DNA of 26,822 bases, taken from positions 1-26,822 of the forward strand of contig CAJXSA010000004.1 in NCBI GenBank assembly GCA_913060595.1, in the 5' to 3' direction. This stretch comes from an uncultured Ignavibacteria bacterium (GTDB lineage Bacteria; Bacteroidota; Ignavibacteria; SZUA-365). Position 1 is the first letter of the stretch. Each line of letters begins with the position of its first letter. The position numbers and the translations under genes were made by a program. The notes under the pieces were generated by a model, which was not told the DNA's origin, ran no database searches, and saw nothing but the letters and a program-made list of their open reading frames with translations. Shown piece after piece: positions 22,600 through 26,822 of the stretch.

Positions 22600-25500
22600 A
22601 TGCGATCAGTCGTACCAATTCTCGCACTGCTCATGCTGTTTGTGCTCGCAGGCAGCAGTATCGCCAAGGAGGTGGAACGTCCGTCCTCCCGCGCGGCCGT
22701 CAAGGACGCCGACATCGTCCCCGGCCTGGTTTTCATCAAGCTCAAGCAGCAGCACACCGTGCCACAGGGTGCGACCCGCTTCGGCATCAGCGGCATCGAT
22801 CGCATTCTTCAGCGCATCGGCGCCCGCAGCGTCGAAGCGCTCCATCCGACGCTTTCCCTCCGCAAGGGGTACGCGAGCGCGGAAGAAGCCTCTCTCGCAC
22901 GCATCATGCTCGTGCGCTACGAGTCCTCCGCCTCGCCGCAGGCGCTTGCGGCCGAACTCGCACGCGATCCCGCGGTGGAGTACGCGGAACCGTACTATCA
23001 CTTCCGTCCCCTCAACACGCCGGACGATCCGCGCTTTTCCTCGCAGTGGGCGCTGGCTTCGCTGAAGATGGAAGAAGCCTGGGACGTCACCACCGGTGAT
23101 TCCACCGTCGTGATCGGTTACATCGACAGCGGCGTGAATTACAATCACGAGGACCTGCAGGGCAGCCTGTACATCAATCCCGGCGAGTGGGGAACGAACG
23201 GCGAACTCAAGGACAACGGCCGCGACGATGACGGCAACGGCTATGTCGACGACTGGCGCGGCTGGGACTTCATCGGCAACGGCACGACGCAGTCACCCGC
23301 GCCGGACAACGATCCGATGGACTTCGACGGACACGGCACCAGCGGCGCGGCCATCGCAGCGGCGCGCACGAACAACGGCAAGGGCATCGCCGGCGTCGGC
23401 TACAACACGAAGATCCTGGCGCTGAAGGCGCAGGACGACGCGAACACCACCGGCATCGCGGGATACAACGCGATCCGCTACGCGGTGGACATGGGCTGCA
23501 AGGTCATCAACGCCAGCTGGGGCAGCAACGCGCCGCTGAGCCAGGTGCTGCAGGACGAGATCGACTACGCCCACGCCAACGGCGTGCTCGTGGTCGGCGG
23601 CGCCGGCAACAATGCCATCGACAACGACATCAATCCCTTCATTCCCGCATCGCTCAACCACGTGCTCAGCGTCAGCTCCATCGAGCAGAACGGCGAGGCC
23701 TCCACCTGGGCCGCCTTCGGTTCCTCCGTGCACGTGTACGCTCCGGGCACCGACGTGGTGACCGCGCGCATGAGCTTCGGCTATCACAACGTGACCGGCA
23801 CGAGCTTTTCCGCGCCGCACATGTCAGGACTCGCGGCGCTGATCTATGCCGTGCACCCGGACTGGACGCCCGACCAGGTCAAGCAGCAGATCCGCGTGAC
23901 CGCCGACATGTTCGGCAGCGCCTATGAGGCAACACGCTACGGACGCGCCAACGCGTACAAGGCGGTGAGCCTGAACGAAACGATGAGCGACGTTCCGGGC
24001 CTCGCCATCAAATCCTTCACCGTCTCTTCGCCGACCGGCTCGACCATCTCTGCAGCCGGACAGGAAGTCAGCGTCGAAGTCGTCATCGAGAACCTGCTTG
24101 CGCCCACAACGGACGCGCAGGTTTCCTGGTCCGTCGACCCGGTGTACGGCACGCTGAGCAGCAGCAGCGCCGCGCTCGGCGCCATGCAGACCATGGATAC
24201 GAAAACCATCAGTTTCAACTTCACGCTCGACGAGAACACCACGCTGTCTGAAGGGTACATCCCTGTCGTGTTCAGTTTCACCGACGGCACGTACATGGAC
24301 TTCGACATGGACCGCCTGACAGTGTATCTCGAGGACGAAATTCACACCGTCCTCGACCTGCGCTACCCGTACAACTCGATTGACGCCCCGGATCGCTGGA
24401 CCGTCTGGGTCGCCGGCGACTTCACCGAGAACGGCGTGCCGACGCAGGACATCGCCGTGCGCAGTTCCGACGGCGGCGACAGCTGGCTGTTCGCCTTCGG
24501 CAACGGTTACCCCAACGGCGAGGGCGTGTACTGCATCGACGGTGTGGATGAGTTCACCGCGCTCGTCGGTACCGGGCCCGTCAGCGGCAACGCCGGCGTG
24601 TTCCTGACCACAGACGGCGGACAGTCCTGGTCCGGCACAAGCGTCGCCACCATGACTCCCTTCGTGAACTGGATACACATGTTCAACCAGAGCGACGGCA
24701 TTTTCCAGGGCGACCCGAAAGACGGCGTCTGGGGCATCGCGAAGACGACGAACGGGGGCATGAGCTGGACGCCGATTTCAACGCCGCTCAGCGCCGCGAA
24801 CGGCGAGGCGGGCTGGAACAATTCCTACGATTTCGTCAACGAGAACGTGGGATGGTTCGGCACCAACAGCAGCATCATTTACAAGACCGTGGACGGTGGC
24901 GATACCTGGACCTCATACCCGACGCCCAGCAAAAACTCCATCGACATCAGTTTCCGCGACGAAATGGTCGGCGCCGCGCGCTTCTCGCGCCAGGCGGACC
25001 AGGGAACGGACACGCTGGCACTGAGCACGGACGGCGGAGAGACCTGGAGCATCGTTTCCAATCTCGTCGTTCCGTACGGGTCCATCGTCTGGGAACGCGG
25101 CGGCGAGCGCCTCTGGGTGTTCACCGACGGCAACGCGTATTCCACGACGGACATCGGCGCGACCTGGGAAGTGCAGCCGGTTCCGTTCGACTTCGACTTC
25201 ATCAGCGACGCATCCGAATGGAATGACGGTTTCGTCTCCAAGGTCTTCGCCGCGGGCATCGAAGTGTTCCGCTTCACCAGTCCCCACCGCCAGGTGGTTT
25301 CCGTCGACGGTCCCGGAGCACCCCTCCCGCAGGCGCTCGCGATTGACGCGCTGTACCCGCAGCCCGCATCCGCCGCCGCCGGCAGCATGACCGCGCAGAT
25401 CAGCATTGCCAACAACGCGTCGGTCACGCTTGCGCTCTATGACATGAGCGGACGCAAGGTGCGCGACGTGTTCAGCGCCACGCTTCATGCCGGCAGTCAC

Positions 25501-25602
25501 AGTGCGCGCGTTTCCACGTCGGCACTGGCTGCAGGAAACTACATCCTCCGCATGACCGCGGGTGCGGCGACCGTCTCGAAGCCGGTACGCATCATCAACT
25601 GA
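22600..25602 (+). CDS. Secreted subtilisin-like serine protease (S8) with Asp-box propeller and sorting domain
   Basis: 1000 residues. A signal peptide (about 1-22) is followed by an inhibitor I9-like prodomain (about 38-130, ending 'DPAVEYAEPYYHF') and the subtilase domain (about 145-460). The triad is complete: D176 ('GYIDSGVN'), H245 ('DFDGHGTSGA') and S402 ('GTSFSAPHMSG'), with the oxyanion Asn N337. An insert between Asp and His ('NPGEWGTNGELKDNG', 'DDDGNGYVDDW') looks calcium-binding. Then comes a beta-sandwich (about 465-590), six Asp boxes ('RSSDGGDSW' 621, 'LTTDGGQSW' 669, 'KTTNGGMSW' 715, 'KTVDGGDTW' 762, 'LSTDGGETW' 808, 'STTDIGATW' 848) forming a Ycf48/BNR-like propeller, and a type A sorting domain (about 918-1000, 'LYPQPASA' to 'PVRIIN'). 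It is predicted to be released by or anchored through T9SS. A paralogue lies directly downstream. Confidence 0.95.
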   Translation: MRSVVPILALLMLFVLAGSSIAKEVERPSSRAAVKDADIVPGLVFIKLKQQHTVPQGATRFGISGIDRILQRIGARSVEALHPTLSLRKGYASAEEASLARIMLVRYESSASPQALAAELARDPAVEYAEPYYHFRPLNTPDDPRFSSQWALASLKMEEAWDVTTGDSTVVIGYIDSGVNYNHEDLQGSLYINPGEWGTNGELKDNGRDDDGNGYVDDWRGWDFIGNGTTQSPAPDNDPMDFDGHGTSGAAIAAARTNNGKGIAGVGYNTKILALKAQDDANTTGIAGYNAIRYAVDMGCKVINASWGSNAPLSQVLQDEIDYAHANGVLVVGGAGNNAIDNDINPFIPASLNHVLSVSSIEQNGEASTWAAFGSSVHVYAPGTDVVTARMSFGYHNVTGTSFSAPHMSGLAALIYAVHPDWTPDQVKQQIRVTADMFGSAYEATRYGRANAYKAVSLNETMSDVPGLAIKSFTVSSPTGSTISAAGQEVSVEVVIENLLAPTTDAQVSWSVDPVYGTLSSSSAALGAMQTMDTKTISFNFTLDENTTLSEGYIPVVFSFTDGTYMDFDMDRLTVYLEDEIHTVLDLRYPYNSIDAPDRWTVWVAGDFTENGVPTQDIAVRSSDGGDSWLFAFGNGYPNGEGVYCIDGVDEFTALVGTGPVSGNAGVFLTTDGGQSWSGTSVATMTPFVNWIHMFNQSDGIFQGDPKDGVWGIAKTTNGGMSWTPISTPLSAANGEAGWNNSYDFVNENVGWFGTNSSIIYKTVDGGDTWTSYPTPSKNSIDISFRDEMVGAARFSRQADQGTDTLALSTDGGETWSIVSNLVVPYGSIVWERGGERLWVFTDGNAYSTTDIGATWEVQPVPFDFDFISDASEWNDGFVSKVFAAGIEVFRFTSPHRQVVSVDGPGAPLPQALAIDALYPQPASAAAGSMTAQISIANNASVTLALYDMSGRKVRDVFSATLHAGSHSARVSTSALAAGNYILRMTAGAATVSKPVRIIN

Positions 25603-25625
25603 CCACGCACAGCAACACGGATTCA

Positions 25626-25653
25626 AGGGATCCCCTCAGGGATCCCTTTTTTT
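25626..25653 (+). terminator. Rho-independent terminator between the tandem subtilases
   Basis: 9-bp stem AGGGATCCC (25626-25634) / GGGATCCCT (25639-25647), CTCA loop, then a T7 run. It separates the two protease genes into distinct transcripts. Confidence 0.93.
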
Positions 25654-25763
25654 GTGGTTCAGAGAGGTCATGGACCGGCTTATCCCTTTATTCTCAATCG
25701 ACTTTTTTACTATCTTTTAACGATCTCTAGCCCTTCTCCCTCCATTTGAAACCATGGTGTTGT

Positions 25764-26822
25764 ATGAAGTTTTGTCTCCCCCTGTTCATGGCGGCCCTGC
25801 TGCTCTGCATCGCCGCACCCACCCACGCAGACTCACCCGACCGAAATCCTTCCTCCCCTGCTTCCCAGCCAGGCGGAAGCCTGAAGGTGGTCCCCAACCT
25901 CGTTATCGTGAAAATGCGCCCGCAGTCCACCTTCACCACGGGTGGTGACCGCCTGGGCATCGCAAGCATAGATCACATCCTGCAGCGGATCGGCGCCACG
26001 CAGATCGAAGCGTTCAACACGCGCCGCGACGCGTCACTGCAGAAGAACGCCGGACGCTTTCACTCAGACCGCATGGTCAAGGTGCGGTATACATCCGCCG
26101 ATCATCCCGCCACGCTCGCACACGAGCTTGAGAACGACGCCAACGTCGAGTACGCGGAACCCTATTACATCTTTCCCTTCCATTACACACCCAACGATCC
26201 GCGCCAGAGTTCGCAGTGGGCGCTGACCGTGATGAAGCTTCGCGAAGCATGGGATATCACCACGGGTGATTCCACCATCATCATCGGCGACGTGGATTCG
26301 GGCGTGGACTGGCAGCACGAGGACCTGGCCGAGAACATCTGGGTCAATCCCGGCGAATGGGGAACGAACGGCGAGCTCAAGGACAACGGCATCGACGACG
26401 ACGGCAACGGCAAGGTCGACGACTGGCACGGATGGGATTTCATTGGCAGCGGCAGTTCGCAGAGTCCGCGACCTGACAACAATCCCATGGACGGTGCCAT
26501 CGGACACGGCACGAGCACTTCGGGCTGCGCCGCCGCGCGCACCGACAACAACAAGGGTATCGCGGGAAGCAGCTTCCGTTCCAAAATCCTCGCCATCAAG
26601 GCCGCAAGCGACAATTCCTCCGGCATCGCCGCCGGCTACGACGGCATTCTCTACGCCGCACAGATGGGCGCGAAAATCATCAACTGCAGCTGGGGCGGCA
26701 GCGGCAGCATCATCCGCGCACTGCAGGACATCGTCGACGACGCCAATGATATGGGTGCGCTGGTCGTCGGTTCCTCCGGCAACGATCCGACCGACAACGA
26801 CTATCTTCCGCATATGCCGTCG
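25764..26822 (+). CDS. Second secreted subtilisin-like serine protease, partial at window end
   Basis: 353 codons are visible from the ATG at 25764, open to the window end. A signal peptide ('MKFCLPLFMAALLLCIAAPT', then HA) is followed by a prodomain ('VEYAEPYYIF') and the start of the S8 domain. D178 ('GDVDSGVD'), H248 ('GAIGHGTSTSG') and N340 ('VVGSSGN') are present; the catalytic Ser lies beyond the window. It is strongly similar to the 22600 product throughout, including the shared block 'NPGEWGTNGELKDNG' and 'DDDGNGKVDDWHGWDFIG', and is a tandem paralogue. No clear Shine-Dalgarno site precedes the ATG. The C-terminal architecture is unknown; a sorting domain is expected by analogy. Confidence 0.92.
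   Translation, partial: MKFCLPLFMAALLLCIAAPTHADSPDRNPSSPASQPGGSLKVVPNLVIVKMRPQSTFTTGGDRLGIASIDHILQRIGATQIEAFNTRRDASLQKNAGRFHSDRMVKVRYTSADHPATLAHELENDANVEYAEPYYIFPFHYTPNDPRQSSQWALTVMKLREAWDITTGDSTIIIGDVDSGVDWQHEDLAENIWVNPGEWGTNGELKDNGIDDDGNGKVDDWHGWDFIGSGSSQSPRPDNNPMDGAIGHGTSTSGCAAARTDNNKGIAGSSFRSKILAIKAASDNSSGIAAGYDGILYAAQMGAKIINCSWGGSGSIIRALQDIVDDANDMGALVVGSSGNDPTDNDYLPHMPS

Noticed and set aside
1..26822. tRNA, rRNA, CRISPR, insertion sequence or prophage
   Set aside because: No cloverleaf, ribosomal sequence, regularly spaced repeat-spacer array, transposase or integrase was recognised on either strand.

Overview
The window is a GC-rich bacterial chromosome segment with dense, mostly short-spaced genes. 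Four proteins (starting at 8156, 17348, 22383 on the minus strand, and 22600) end in a carboxy-terminal domain of the type IX secretion (Por/T9SS) or FlgD-like Ig type. One of them has the 'NYPNPFNPSTTIRF' signature common in Ignavibacteria, Kapabacteria and related FCB-group bacteria. With the DUF5777 barrel, the YceI protein, a short-form AMP nucleosidase and a class I fumarase, this points to the Bacteroidota/Ignavibacteriota/Kapabacteria part of the FCB superphylum. That is inference; no rRNA or ribosomal gene is present to test it. I saw no tRNA, rRNA, CRISPR, insertion sequence, phage gene or obvious transferred island.

Layout. 1-2860 (minus): an exported GH13 debranching-type enzyme followed by a partial universal stress protein. 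3074-4913 (plus): a small putative zinc-binding orphan, a strong terminator, then a sodium:solute symporter. 4997-5470 (minus): a MarR regulator divergent from fumarase (5655) and gmhA (7200), with clear dyads in the intergenic region. 8156-8983 (plus): a small secreted FnIII-like/CTD protein after a long untranslated leader. 9059-13303 (minus): type II NADH dehydrogenase, a lipoprotein metallopeptidase and AMP nucleosidase. 13428-15087 (plus): two unknown membrane proteins and a Nudix hydrolase.

15411-18034 (plus) is a compact envelope module: a haem-binding lipoprotein, YceI, a DUF5777 beta-barrel, and a CxxCH protein with a calcium-loop-like motif and a sorting domain. 18265-22383 (minus): an S9 peptidase and an Asp-box (BNR) propeller protein with a sorting domain. 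22600-26822 (plus): two tandem paralogous secreted subtilases. The first carries an Asp-box propeller and a sorting domain; the second runs off the window.

The right half is therefore mainly an exported-protein and protease region, and the left half is central metabolism and transport. The best candidates for something under-described are the 15.4-18.0 kb haem/YceI/barrel module, the subtilase-propeller architecture with its tandem paralogue, the lipoprotein gluzincin of uncertain family, the 13428/14363 membrane pair, and several well-formed dyads and repeated hairpins between genes. Nothing seen is a clear-cut novel defence or mobile system.
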